In this document: in pieces, positions 44,366 to 54,953 of the stretch
How positions within the stretch are numbered: the stretch's first letter is position 1
How the letters are laid out: each line of letters starts with the position of its first letter
Source: Emiliania huxleyi CCMP1516
Lineage: Eukaryota > Haptophyta > Isochrysidales > Noelaerhabdaceae
Reading direction: 5' to 3'
DNA: 64,000 bases
Assembly (NCBI RefSeq): GCF_000372725.1
Contig: NW_005199684.1
Span: 730,030 to 794,029, forward strand
Made by a program: the position numbers and the translations under genes
Notes under the pieces: model-generated
What the model was told of the DNA's origin: nothing
The model's input: the letters and a program-made list of their open reading frames with translations, nothing else
Databases searched by the model: none

Positions 44366-45883
44366 CAGGCCGGAGAAGAGACGCACGTCGGGGAGCCACG
44401 CCGCCGCCAAAGAGCCGCTTCGGCCGAGGCGGCATCGCTGGATCCGAGCTGCATAATCTCTACGGCCCGCGCCTCTCGCGCACCCGCCACCGGGCGTCGA
44501 TACCAGTGCCACCTCATGGGGTGGGGCGAGTCCGTCGTAGGCCGCTTCTCGCGCATCAGAAGCCGCGGTTCGGTCGAGGACCGGACCTCGCTCCTCACCT
44601 CTCGAGGCACGCCAAACACCGCCAACCGGTCGCCGTCGAGGAGCCGCCCGCCGGGTGTACCGAGGAGTCACTTGCTCAACCCCGGAGCTGTGAATGGGTC
44701 GGTCGTTAGGAGCCCCCCTCCGGGCAGCCCGGACAGCCCGTGCAGCCCGCCGCTCGCGGAAGACGAGTTCCCCGCCCCGCTGCGGCACACGCGCCCCGCA
44801 GCCGCTGCTCTCGCCACAACCTCTCAGGTCTGTGACTCACGCACGCCTCGGTGCTAGGCACGCGCCGTCGAGCCGCTTCCCGCGCGTGTACGACGGGCAG
44901 CCCGCCTCCGAGGGCGGCTCGCTCTTCTCGCGCCACACGGCCGCGCGACGCGGCGGCGGCGGGCTCGGCCATCCGCGCGGCGCCGCCCAACGAGCCATCC
45001 ACTGATGACTTCCTCAACGAGGCAATAGGAGGCCGCGCGGCGTCGCAGGTTGGCGGCTCGGAGGTGTCGGCGGGCGAGCCTAGATGGCGGAATGCGCTCC
45101 CTTGCACTCTAGCGAGCACTCGACAAGACACGACCTCGACGGTGCCCACGGTGTTCCCTGTTTAGTCTCCCGCTGTGCGGCGACGGGTGCCGCTGCAAGG
45201 AGCCGCAGCCCGACTCCCCTCTCTGCGCACCCGACAACGCAGGTGAGCCAGGCCGAGCGCGAGGCGGAGGCGGCGCTCCTCGAGCTCGAGATCGGGCCGG
45301 AGGACTCGGTCTCGGTGGCGTGCATGCAGAGGGATGGCGACGGGTCTGCGAGGACCCCGCCAGAGAGGCGTTTGCCGCACCACCCTCCGCCCCCCGCGCA
45401 CGCGCCCGCCTCCGAGGGCGCGAGGAGGGGGGCGGAGAGCGAGGAGAGGCAGGAGACGCCCGTCGTGCTCGAGGCTGCGGACGGGACGCGTCACGAGATG
45501 GCGGCAGACTTGGACGGGGTGGCGAGCGCCGCGGAGCTGCAGCAGGGCTTGCGGCAGGCGTACACCGAGAGTAGCCGAGAGTAGCCGAGATCACCCGAGA
45601 TCACCCGAGATCACCCGAGGGCTTGCGGCAGGCGTACACAGACTTGCTCGGCGAGGTGTTGCCGCCGCGGGCGCTGCGGCTGCACGCGCGGCTGCTCAAC
45701 GGCGGCTCTGTGCCGCTGACCACCGACGCGGCCGGGCTCGAGCTCGCGCGCGGAGCGGCCTCTCTCGTCGTGCGGCAGGAGATGGCGACGCCGTCGCTTC
45801 CGTGTACGCTGGCGGACGTCGGCGCATCAGGCCTCTCGGGCTGGCGAGACCGACCGGCAGAGGCGCCAATCGAGGACCTCTAG
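44366..45883 (+). CDS. Multi-exon protein of unknown function
   Basis: Coding pieces: 44366-about 44827 (after the acceptor CCACCAG; contains RRYQCHLMGWGESVVGRFSR and a Ser/Arg/Pro-rich segment), about 44851-45050 (frame uncertain), 45243-45557 (VSQAEREAEAALLELEIGPE.. ELQQGLRQ) and 45632-45883 (AYTDLLGEVLPPRALRLHAR.. IEDL, stop at 45881-45883). The last junction is sure: a 74-nt GC-AG intron whose two ends carry an identical 22-bp sequence. The piece around 45330-45430 is low complexity and may hold another intron. No family recognised. The start is unknown, and it may be the 3' part of the preceding membrane-protein gene. Confidence 0.45.
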
Positions 45884-46477
45884 TCGTCAGATACGAGACG
45901 CGCGATTGTGCTGTAACCAAACGCGCTGCCGCTGGGCGAACACGACCCGCTCAAGTTTCTTACTCGTAGCTAAAACAGCTGCGTGTGAGGTGTGTGTGCT
46001 CGTCTGTACCTGCGCTTGAGAGGTGAGAGCGGTGCCGCCCGGTGCGTGGTGTGTCACGTGCTGATCTTATGCTGTATGCTGAGTTTTTAGTTTTAGGATT
46101 TAGCTGCTGTTTTTATTTTAAACTGTTTTGTGTGTGTAGTGTTTTAGCTCTTCCCCCCCCGGAAATTGAGCTAACGACCTACGAGCCGCGCCCCCTGCTG
46201 GCCCCGCCCCCCGCGCCCTCCCGCGCCCCGCGCGCCGCGCCCGCGCGCCCTCCCGCGCCCACCCCGCGCTCGCCCGCCGCGCCCGCCTCGCCCCGACAAG
46301 AGTTCGTTCCGCGCCGGCCACGTACACCCCGCCCGCTTGGCCAAAGTACAGGTTTCGATCCGGGCCACCGCAAATTTTGATCAGCAAATTTCGAGGGGCG
46401 GCCGCAAATTTTGAGGTAGATTTTGATTGTCAAAATGTGTCCGTCTTGGCACAGGATAGAGCATATAGGCGGCGAAC

Positions 46478-46975
46478 ACGCGGGTGCGCAGGGACATCGC
46501 GACTCTGCCCGCTCGCTCGACCCTTTTGCCGCGAGAGGGCGCCGGCCGCGTGCAAGAGGTGGCTGGCGCCCTGAGGCGGCAATTGGTGGCGTGGGGAGAT
46601 GCGGGGAGTGCGGAACGCTACTGGCGGCGTGACAGGGCCTCTCTCGATTGCGTGTGCCGCCCATCGGCACGCGGGTGCGCAGACATCGCGCGACTCTGCC
46701 CGCTCGCTCGACCCTTTTGCCGCGAGAGGGCGCCGGCCGCGTGTAAGAGGTGGCTGGCGCCCTGAGGCGGCAATTGGTGGCGTGGGGAGTGCGGAGAACG
46801 CTACTGGCGGCGCGACAGGGCCTCTCTCGGTTGCGTGTGTCGCCCATCGGCACGCGGGTGCGCAGACATCGCGACTCTGCCCGCTCGCTCGACCCTTTTG
46901 CCGCGAGAGGGCGCCGGCCGCGTGTAAGAAGTGGCTGGCGGCCTGGCGCCCTGAGGCGGCATTTGGTGGGGTCAG
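46478..46975. repeat. About 185-bp tandem repeat, three copies
   Basis: The block 'gactctgcccgctcgctcg' recurs at 46501, 46692 and 46873 (periods 191 and 181 bp) with nearly identical surroundings. It lies directly next to telomere-type repeats, as subtelomeric satellites do. Confidence 0.9.
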
Positions 46976-46982
46976 CGAGCGG

Positions 46983-47280
46983 TGCTGAGTCTTACTCGTC
47001 GGCGCTGGGGCCAGATCCCAGCGCAGAACTCTGCAACGCTGGCATACAAACACAAGCAAGAAGACTAACCCTAACCCTAACCCTAACCCTAAACCCCAAC
47101 CCTAAAGCCGTAGGTCAGCGTGTGGGGCTGAGTCTTAGTCGTCGGCGCTGTGCGGCCAGATCCCAGCGCAGAACCCTGCAACGCTGGCATATACAGACAC
47201 AACCAGACTAACCCTGACCCTAACCCTAACCCTATAACCCTAACCCTAACCCTCTAACCCTAATAACCCTTTAACCTAAC
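46983..47280. repeat. Interstitial telomeric repeats within a 140-bp duplication
   Basis: Two direct copies of a unit (about 46983-47105 and 47126-47280) each start 'gctgagtctta..cgtcggcgct', pass through 'gatcccagcgcagaac', and end in CCCTAA arrays at 47065-47105 and 47208-47280, with some CCCTATAA/CCCTCTAA variants. Both arrays read CCCTAA on the plus strand, the orientation of a left chromosome end. Confidence 0.9.
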
Positions 47281-47833
47281 CCACACCCCCCAACTCCACA
47301 CCGCAAATTTGAAAGATCTTGATGAAAATCAGGCCCGACTGCAAATTTCTTCAAAATTTTCGCAGGCGCTCCGCGCCTGCAGATTTTGAAATAAATTCGA
47401 CAAAATTGGTACCTGGCCCAACCGCCCGCGCCCGCCTCGCACACCGACCACCGCCGCGCCACGGCGAACTGTGTGTGCGCCACGCCGATGGGGCGCGGCG
47501 CGCAGGTGGACGAATCAGGCTCCAGGGTGGTACAGGCCCGAGCGCCCGACCAGATAGCGAGTATAGCGCATACCGCATTCACCGCATATCTCTAGGACCC
47601 CATAGCGCACAGGTGTCATGACGTAAGTTAGAGCGCGGGAGCCGGTGGGGTGCCTGCTGTGTGGAGTGCACACCTTAAACGGCCGAGTGTTCGGTTTGTG
47701 TGCACCGCACGGTTGTGCTATACCTAACCTGGAACTTTACTCTAAAAACGACCGAACGAGCTATCTTGCAGCGCCCATCGACGACGCCCGCGTCCGCCCG
47801 GCGCCCACGGCGTGGACTACTCTCTGCTACAGC
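47281..47833. other. AT-richer spacer right of the telomeric repeats
   Basis: 47300-47410 has AAATTT-rich strings ('gcaaattt', 'caaaatttt') similar in style to 46372-46435 left of the satellite. No gene recognised. The right end is the 3' flank of the transporter gene. Confidence 0.4.
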
Positions 47834-49710
47834 TCAGCTCGCGGAGGGGCACGCCTCCGTGCGATTTGGCTGGGTGGCGAAATCGCCATATTTCGCAACG
47901 TGGCACCAGTCGCCGTAAGCGCCGTTGAGGTCGAGGAAGAAGAGGACGAGGCAAAGCGTCGCGCAAGAAAAGATGACGAGCGCCGGCCACGCGCGCCGCA
48001 GCGCGAGCGGTTTCGTATCGCCGGGCGCGAAGCGCTTGTGCATCGCCATCGCCAGGATGCAGACGGCCGCCTCGGCGCCGTTCGTGCAGTACTTTGCCCA
48101 GAGCGTGACACACGCCTGGAAGACGAGGCCGACGGCGGAGGCGTTCATGCCCACGAGGGCGCAGCGCACCCACTCATGCCGTCGCAGCGACTGGCGCAAG
48201 GGGAGGGGCGGGGGGTGACATAGCGCTCCTGCTCGGGCTCTCGGTGAGGCGTGTCGTCGCTGTGCCGGAGCGACGGTCCCCGAGGAGAGACGCGCGCGGG
48301 AAGAGGTGCAAGCGGCCCGGCAGAGGCAAGCCCGGAGGGCGGGGCGGAGGCCGGCGCGGCGCGCGCCTCCCAAAAGGGCATCAGCGCGTAGATGAGCAGG
48401 ATACCGGGCCCAAACAGGCCGAGGAACCCGACGATGCCGCCCCCGACGCCCGCCACCGCGGCCCCCAGGAAGGCGGACAGGTTGAAGAGCGGCCCCGGCA
48501 GCGACTGCGCGAGCGCAAGGCCGAAGCCAAACGTCTCTGCGTCGAGCGGCGGGAACGAGCCCGTCTCGCCCGGCTCGCAGCGGCCGCGCGTGAACTCCGA
48601 CTCGAGCATGGGCAGCACCACCTGGTCCGTTCAACGGCTGCGAGTCAGTCAGTCACGGCTGTGCCCCTCCGCGCGAGCACCGGCAGAGCCACCTGCCCGC
48701 CGCCGTAGATGGAGAAGCCCATCCAGTAGAGAGACGAGAAGACCGCGAGCTGGCGCGAGCCGGCGCCGCCGAAGCCGCCGCAGGCGAGGTCGCGAGCGAC
48801 CCACGCAAAGGGAAACAAGCCGACAGCGACCATGGCGAGGAGGAGGCCGGCCGGGCGCGGGATGCCGATCTGCTTGAGCAGCCCCTTGCCGGTTGGTGGG
48901 GAGAGCGCCTGCGGCGCGGAGCGGGTGGGGGAGTCGAGGCTCGAGAAGTCAAAGGGCGAGGAGGAGGTGGCGGGCACCTTTTCGTACGCGGCCCGCCGCG
49001 ACGGTCGCCGTGCGTCGAGCGCGGTGACGAGGCCTCCAAACAGGATGAGGCCTACCGAGGGGGGCGCCGTGTCGCGGGTGGCGGTCCGTGGTGGTGGTGG
49101 TCCGGGCGGGGCTCGGCTGTGCGCCGGGGAAGGCGAAGGCGGCCCAGCGCATGTGCTCCCGCGGCAGCAGCAGCGCCACGAAGCACGTGAAGAGCGCGAG
49201 CGAGATGCGGAGCGGGTCGTCGCCGCAGGCCTTGTTGCCGAGCATGCGCGCGGCGAGAAAGACGAGGCTGATCGCGGCCGGCCCCGCGCCGAGCACGACC
49301 ATCTTGTAGGTGTCGAGCGCGCCGAGGTCGAGGTAGTACACCGCCGCGCCCGTGCTCAGCTGCACCGCGAAGCCGACCCAGTCAAAGAGCCAGAAGCTCA
49401 CCAGCCCACCGAGCGCGCCCGCACGCGTGATGCCCATCGCCGTGGCCATCTGCGTCGAGGTGGGGCCGGGCATCGCCTGCCCGAGCGACATGAGCTCCAT
49501 GAAGCGCTGCTCGTCCAGCCAAGGCCGCTCCCCCTCCACGAACGTCTTGAGAAAGAGGCCGATGTGCGCCGCCGGACCGCCGAAGGCGATAAACCCCATC
49601 GGGAAGAATGCCGCCGCCACGTCGCGGACGCGGCCCCAGTAAGTGAGAGGCTCGGAGGAGGCGTGCGGCTTGGCTTGCGAGTCCATCGGAGCGATGTTGG
49701 CGGCGGGCAT
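47834..49710 (-). CDS. Chromate-type ion transporter (CHR family)
   Basis: Exons 49125-49710, 48693-49051, 48367-48621 and 47834-48190 (518 aa, phases exact; introns 1 and 3 have GC donors). The protein shows the long-chain CHR plan of two homologous halves. The first half has FFPMGFIAFGGPAAHIGLF, GQAMPGPTSTQMATAMG and several helices; the second repeats them as YWMGFSIYGGGQ + VVLPMLESEF and LAQSLPGPLFNLSAFLG. CHR proteins move chromate, and perhaps sulfate, across the membrane; the natural substrate in algae is not known. The loop between the halves is charged and carries a Ser-rich segment. Met 49710 was taken as start; Met 49686 is also possible. Confidence 0.88.
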
Positions 49711-49964
49711 CGCGGCTGTCACGATCTGAGTGGCTCGGAGGAGCGGTTTCGCCCCGGAGCCACCTTGTTTCGGCCGACGGCGTTTTCTCGCGCTTTCTTT
49801 TTTCGTGAACTTCTGAGGGATTTGCAACGAGAGCGATCGTGAACAGGGATTTGCAACGAGAGCGATTCCGAAGGAAGGGACACAAACCAAGTTATTTTTT
49901 GTTTGTTTCCTGCAAACAAAATGTGTCAGACACATAGATACCCAGCTACCCACCAGGCGTGGTC
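49711..49964. other. 5' flank of the transporter gene
   Basis: Contains a duplicated 'gatttgcaacgagagcgat' (near 49818 and 49848). No other feature. Confidence 0.4.
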
Positions 49965-50383
49965 CAAGAGAGCTTTCCGGTTACTGGACCGTGTTCAACG
50001 ACGTTGAACATTGTTCAACGTCGTTGAACACTACTTAGGAATGGCCGTAGCTCCTCTCCACGAGCGATTGAGAAGACGTACCACGTGTCGATTCTGTATA
50101 GAATTGCGAGGCGCACACGCTGGTGCAGGCGGCGAGTCGTCGATCCGACTCGTTCCGCCGTGAAGTCGCCGTGAAGGGTGGGCAAACAATCCATTTTGCC
50201 CAGGAGCCTTGGCCAGGTCGTGTGAAGAGCACACATGATGTAGTGAGTGAGTGGTCCCGGGCCCTGCGGGGAACTAAGTCGGCGCAAGTTAGTCTGTGAG
50301 CTGGACGAGGGCTAGTGGTGCGCCGAGGCGGGTCAAGTGGTGAAGTGCTCCCGGGAGTCGTGGTCGGAGGCCGGGACACTACG

Positions 50384-50578
50384 CGCACTAACTTAGTGCG
50401 CGGAAGTGAGTGCCTCCGGCCGGCCGCGAGGGGAGTGGTCCGGCGGGCCGCTCGTAGTGCCCTTCGCCGGCGGACGGAGGCGGGCTCGGCTACTACGCTC
50501 TACGCGCACTAACTTAGTGCGCGGAAGTGAGTGCCTCCGGCCGGCCGCGAGGGGAGTGGTCCGGCGGGCCGCTCGTAG
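50384..50578. repeat. Tandem units with palindrome GCGCACTAACTTAGTGCGC
   Basis: Two copies of an approximately 120-bp unit containing the perfect 19-bp palindrome (50384-50402 and 50504-50522), followed by 'ggaagtgagtgcctccggcc' and 'ggtccggcgggccgctcg'. A third palindrome copy lies at 51188-51206, after the nested insertion. Confidence 0.85.
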
Positions 50579-51148
50579 CACCTTGTGACGGTGCCCTGGC
50601 AAAATCGTCCCGATTTCGATGCGCGATTTAGCTAAGTCCCAGAGCCGTTTACGCATGAGCGGGCCCCCTCACCAGCCTAGGGCTCGCGCTTCTGGCCCGA
50701 GGTGTCGCCGCTGCCTCCCGCGCCCTCCGGCGCCTGCTGCTACTGCCGGTCGGCCGGTCGGGTCCGCGCGACGGCTCCATCCTCGAGACGTAGCGGTCGC
50801 TGAGCGCTTTCTCGACCGCTACGTCTTCCAGTGCACCCACCCACCGCGACCCTCGAACCTGCGCTGCGCGGCGCAGTTGCTGCCGAGCGAGACGCCCCCG
50901 CCCGCGCAGGGGCGGCATCACCAGACGCTACCGCATGGCCGAGCAGCGAGCAGTGTGTGCCGCAGTGCCCGTCCAGGCCCTCTTGCAGCTGCCTCTATTG
51001 GGCGTAAACCGCGGATATAAGGGTCTATACGGAGGTGGGTGGCCTCTTAGAGGTATGGGAGCCGCTGGCACCGCGCTGGGCGCCGCGGATGCACGTACGA
51101 ACGAACATTATGAAATCGGGACGATTTTGACCCAAAAATCACAAGGTG
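50579..51148. mobile_element. 570-bp element nested in the palindrome array
   Basis: The ends are inverted: CACCTTGTGA at 50579 and TCACAAGGTG ending at 51148, with an inner inverted match (AAATCGTCCCGATTT and its complement). The neighbouring unit shows the uninterrupted sequence 'ccgctcgtagtgcccttcg' (50449-50467); the insertion splits it between 'cgtag' and 'gtgccc'. No coding region recognised. Confidence 0.65.
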
Positions 51149-52339
51149 GTGCCCTTCGCCGGCGGAGGGAGGCGGCTCGGCTACTACGCGCACTAACTTA
51201 GTGCGCGGAAGTGAGTGCCTCCGGCCGGCGAAAGAGTAGAGACATGCACAAGCTCACTTCTCCATCGCCAGCCCAACGCGCTCATACAGGTTGACCCATA
51301 TAATCTCTCCTACTAGTTACCGCTGTCACTGTCTCAGGCCCGCTCACAACACTAATTTCCCCGCCGATGGTGGATCCCCGCGCTGGTCGGCCGATGAGGC
51401 CGCCTGTGCCTCGCCCAGTTCCCCCTGCTTCTTGAGGCTACTCCTCCTCTCGAGGACCGGCCTGCCCATGCTGCTCCCCAGAGCCAGCGCCCGGCTCGGC
51501 ATTGGCGGATGTTGAGGCTGAGACCTCTGCGAGCCTAGACCCCAAGCTTAGCGGATTCCCGGGGGGGGTGTCGAGGCGGTGCGTTTGTCGGGACGCGCCG
51601 CCCGATTGGTAAGCTCCGTCCCCCACACAGTAGTGGTACCGCGCCTCCCGTGCTTCACGGTTGCGTTGGAATCGTGCTCCATCATCCTCTTCTTGCACGG
51701 GCGGGCCGGGCTGGCTGGCCGGTGGGGTGTCTCCGGTTAGGTCAATGACAGCAGACGACTGGTGCTGTCGCGCGAGGGTTGCAGGCGTGAGGGTCGAGGG
51801 TACCTTTTCCCCCCTTTGCTATTAACAATGCTTTGGAATCTATGAACATGACCTCGAGTGGAGCCCCAGTCCTCGACAGGCTCCTGGCTCGGCCCTGCCG
51901 GTGACATCGCAGGAGCCGTGGACGTGCTTGGCTCTTGGACGGACGCTGCCGAGGCCGGAGGTGGTGCAGAACCAGCCGATGGCGACGGCGCGCTGCGCGA
52001 CGCATCGCCCCGAGCCTGGCGAGCACGGCTCGACGCCGCAGCGGTGTTGCTGTCGCACGCCCTGCGCTTGCCTGCCCGCTTGCCTGCATGGGTGCATGCA
52101 TGGGTGTGGGTGCAGGTCCAATATGGCGATGGCCGAGGAACGCACGAATGGATGGCGGCGGGCGCTTCGGGCGTCGGGGGCATGTGGGCTGCGGCGTACC
52201 AATATCTCCAGCGTCCTTCATCTTGGCTGCTGCTTGGGAGCCGACGCTTGCAAGTGAGTGTCAGAGTGTAGGAACTCGGTGGGAGCATCCGTCATCACTT
52301 CACACTCGCTCGCAAAAGTGAAATCGATTCGCTGTGTCC

Positions 52340-52735
52340 GGACAGTGGGTGAGTGCCTCCCGCCCACCCCGCGCACTAAGATAGTGCGCGTAGTGAGTGG
52401 GCCGCCGGCGAGCGGGCTAGTGGGTGAGTGCCTCCCGCCACCCTGCGCACTAAGATAGTGCGCGTAGTGAGTGGGCCGCCGGCGAGCGGGCTAGTGGGTG
52501 AGTGCCTCCCGCCACCCTGCGCACTAAGATAGTGCGCGTAGTGAGTGGGCCGCCGGCGAGCGGGCTAGTGGGTGAGTGCCTCCCGCCCACCCCGCGCACT
52601 AAGATAGTGCGCGTAGTGGGTGGGCCGCCTTCTAGTGGTCGGCGAGGCCGTGGCCAGTGCCCCGGCCCTGCGGCGCCGCCTAGTGAGTGAGTGCTCGCCG
52701 ACCCTCCCCACACTAAGTCGTCATGTGTGCTGTGT
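52340..52735. repeat. 62-66 bp tandem array with palindrome GCGCACTAAGATAGTGCGC
   Basis: Four near-identical units plus a diverged fifth. Each holds the palindrome (at about 52371, 52444, 52518, 52595) and 'gtagtgagtgggccgcc' then 'ctagtgggtgagtgcctccc'. It is related to the array at 50384-50578, so the two arrays lie towards opposite ends of the 3.9-kb element. Confidence 0.9.
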
Positions 52736-53995
52736 TTTTTAGTTGGCGAAGGCTCCTGTTTTGCCCACATTTTGCCCTCTCGCGCGATCTTCTCGCGTCG
52801 GCAAGCGCGCGGGCCAGGATGGGCGAGCCGGTCCCGCCACGCTGGACGGGCCAGCGGCTGGCACGCGCCGGCCACTCCGGCGGCGCGGCGGCCTCATCGC
52901 GCTCGTCGTCTGCGAGGCCACCGCTCGGCGTCGCCGCGTCCGACGGCGATGGCGCTTGGCTGTGAGGTGGGATGGCGGCATGGTGCGCGCGGACGTGGGG
53001 GTGGTGCGGGATGCGCGTGCCAGCAAGCATAGTTTCACCTCCCCAACCCCGCAGGCGCGCCGACGTGCTGCCCGAGCGCGTTTGGAGGCAGCAGCAGCTC
53101 CTCGCGAGGCGCCTTCGGAGGGGTGCCACACCCCTTTCCCAGCCGCGCGCGAGTTGAGCTCCGATTTGCGCTCTTTTTCGCACACGCCCGACGCTAGTAG
53201 GTGAGGATCGACCATCCTCCGCAAGCAGGGCTTCGTCGGGCGCGTCTTCGTCGAGCAGTGGTGCATCTCCCATGCTCCCACCCGCGCCCTCCTCGCAGCC
53301 CGCCCGCGGCCGACACCGACGCCCTCACGGGCTCACCCTAGTCGTAGGTGCGGGTTTTTTGCGTGCCCTCCGTCGATACGGGGCGCTGGGCGATGGCTGG
53401 GCTTGTCGCCGGGCGAGCTGGCCCCTCAGTCGGCCGCGGAGCGGAGATGCGAAATCGAGGCGGCGCGGCCCCTGCGCGCAGCCTATCCGGCCGGCGCGCG
53501 CATGGTTCCGTAGCCCGTATAGTGCCTCACTGACCAACTCCAGCGCTACGGTCTACGTGGCCGGTGTGGTACTGGGGCTGGGCAGCCTTGGGGCCGGCAG
53601 AGACCGCCGTCTAGCGGTCGCACTAGTCGGATATCGTTGTTCAACCTGTTTGTTCAACGGTTGTTCAACCATACTTTGAGCCTTAATTATTAATTCGGGT
53701 TTGGGTCTCTGAGGTCGATACTAGCGTCTATAACTTGCCACAAGCATGCTTTACAAAAGTCCAGCGGAGCTGGACTCGCAGAACGGCCGTCCGCGCGCGC
53801 TGTGAACAGCGCCGTGGTTGAACACTGTTCAACGTCGTTGAACACGTGACGGTCCAGTAACCGTTTCTCTCTTGTGATCCGTCATCATCTGTCCAGCGTC
53901 CACCCATACCGCGTTGGTGTCCAGTCCGAGCCTGGCTGTTCTTCACCTTTACCTACCTACGATCCGTGCAGGAGCCCGACGGAGAGAAGCAGCGC

Positions 53996-54072
53996 GCCTC
54001 TTTTCATTGTTAGTGCCCGCCGCTAACGCGCATAGATTCGCCACTTCGAAGGTCGTAACAATGAAAAGAGGC
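53996..54072. repeat. Hairpin-forming inverted repeat
   Basis: Perfect 17-bp arms, GCCTCTTTTCATTGTTA (53996-54012) and its complement (54056-54072), with a 43-nt loop. Could be a tiny MITE or a transcript hairpin. Confidence 0.8.
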
Positions 54073-54131
54073 GGGCGGCATCGCTCGACTTAACCGAGAG
54101 AACCTGAGAAGGGCCGGTGCAACTAGTCACT

Positions 54132-54157
54132 GTGTGTGTGTGTGTGTGTGTGTGTGT
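54132..54157. repeat. (TG)n microsatellite
   Basis: Thirteen TG units at the left border of the foldback element. Confidence 0.9.
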
Positions 54158-54725
54158 GGAGGGGGCATGTGTAACGACACTGCTACTCGAGTAGAGATGC
54201 CTTTCGGGGCCCAGAGATAAAACTTCTGTGATGCCATGCGTGACCTAGTAGTGTCCCCAGCTATGGGCGTGTCCACGTTGGAGCCAGGTGTGGTGTGGGC
54301 GCGAGAATAGCTCCGCCGTTCATGGAGGCAACCGATGCGAGTCGACTGGTGTGTGTCGTCGTGGTTTCGTATCAAGAATACTCACTCACTCACACTAGTC
54401 ACTGGGGTGTTCATGGAGTCCCGTACCAGAAAGAAAGAAGAAAACAGACAAACTCAAAAGAACTAGCAGAAAAGAAAGAAAACAGACAACCCAAGGGAGG
54501 GGGAGAGAGAGAATTCTTGATACGAAACCACGACGACACACACCAGTCGACTCGCATCGGTTGCCTCCATGAACGGCGGAGCTATTCTCGCGCCCACACC
54601 ACACCTGGCTCCAACGTGGACACGCCCATAGCTGGGGACACTACTAGGTCACGCATGGCATCACAGAAGTTTTATCTCTGGGCCCCGAAAGGCATCTCTA
54701 GCAGTGTCGTTACACATGCCCCCTC
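54158..54725. mobile_element. Foldback element with about 215-bp arms
   Basis: Left arm 54158-54379 and right arm 54511-54725 are almost perfect inverted copies. The main difference is an 8-bp ACTCGAGT insert in the left arm near 54186. The roughly 130-bp loop carries the (AAAG)n/'cagacaacccaaggg' dispersed repeat. There is no coding capacity. Part of one arm is found again at 7515-7583. High arm identity implies recent origin or gene conversion. Confidence 0.85.
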
Positions 54726-54953
54726 CCCTCCTGGGCGCATGCGCCTCACGTCTCGCCAGAGCATAAGCCCTTGGCGTGTGGCGAGACGAGTTTTTCGCAT
54801 CTCTCTCTCTCTCTCTCTCTCTCTCCCAAGGGAGGGATTGGAGGACGGCACACGGCGCTGCAAAAATTCTTCCCGCGAAGCAGAGTGGCGCGAGCTCGCG
54901 GCGTAACCAAACGGCCACAATCTCATCAGCCCTGCCTCGCTTCGAAGTCAAAA

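Larger units (their letters stand above)
49965..53874. mobile_element. 3.9-kb terminal-inverted-repeat element
   Basis: The ends form an inverted repeat of about 52 bp: CAAGAGAG, then CGGTTACTGGACC, then GTGTTCAACGACGTTGAACA (left 49965-50027, right 53812-53874), with a few small gaps. The ends are themselves rich in the palindrome GTTCAACG/CGTTGAAC, and further GTTCAAC copies sit near 53639-53673. Inside lie arrays of a 19-bp palindrome (see next entries) and a nested insertion. I see no transposase or other conserved protein, so it is non-autonomous or of an undescribed type. No clear target duplication was found. Confidence 0.6.

Noticed and set aside
46983-47280. True chromosome end
   Set aside because: The sequence continues with normal genes on both sides and the arrays are short and degenerate; treated as interstitial.
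50384-52735. CRISPR array
   Set aside because: Repeats are few, units are themselves tandem copies rather than repeats with unique spacers, and the genome is eukaryotic.
52713-53273. 186-aa minus-strand frame in the 3.9-kb element as its transposase
   Set aside because: No DDE, RNase H-like or other recombinase motif; Arg/Ala/Pro-rich composition typical of random GC-rich frames here.
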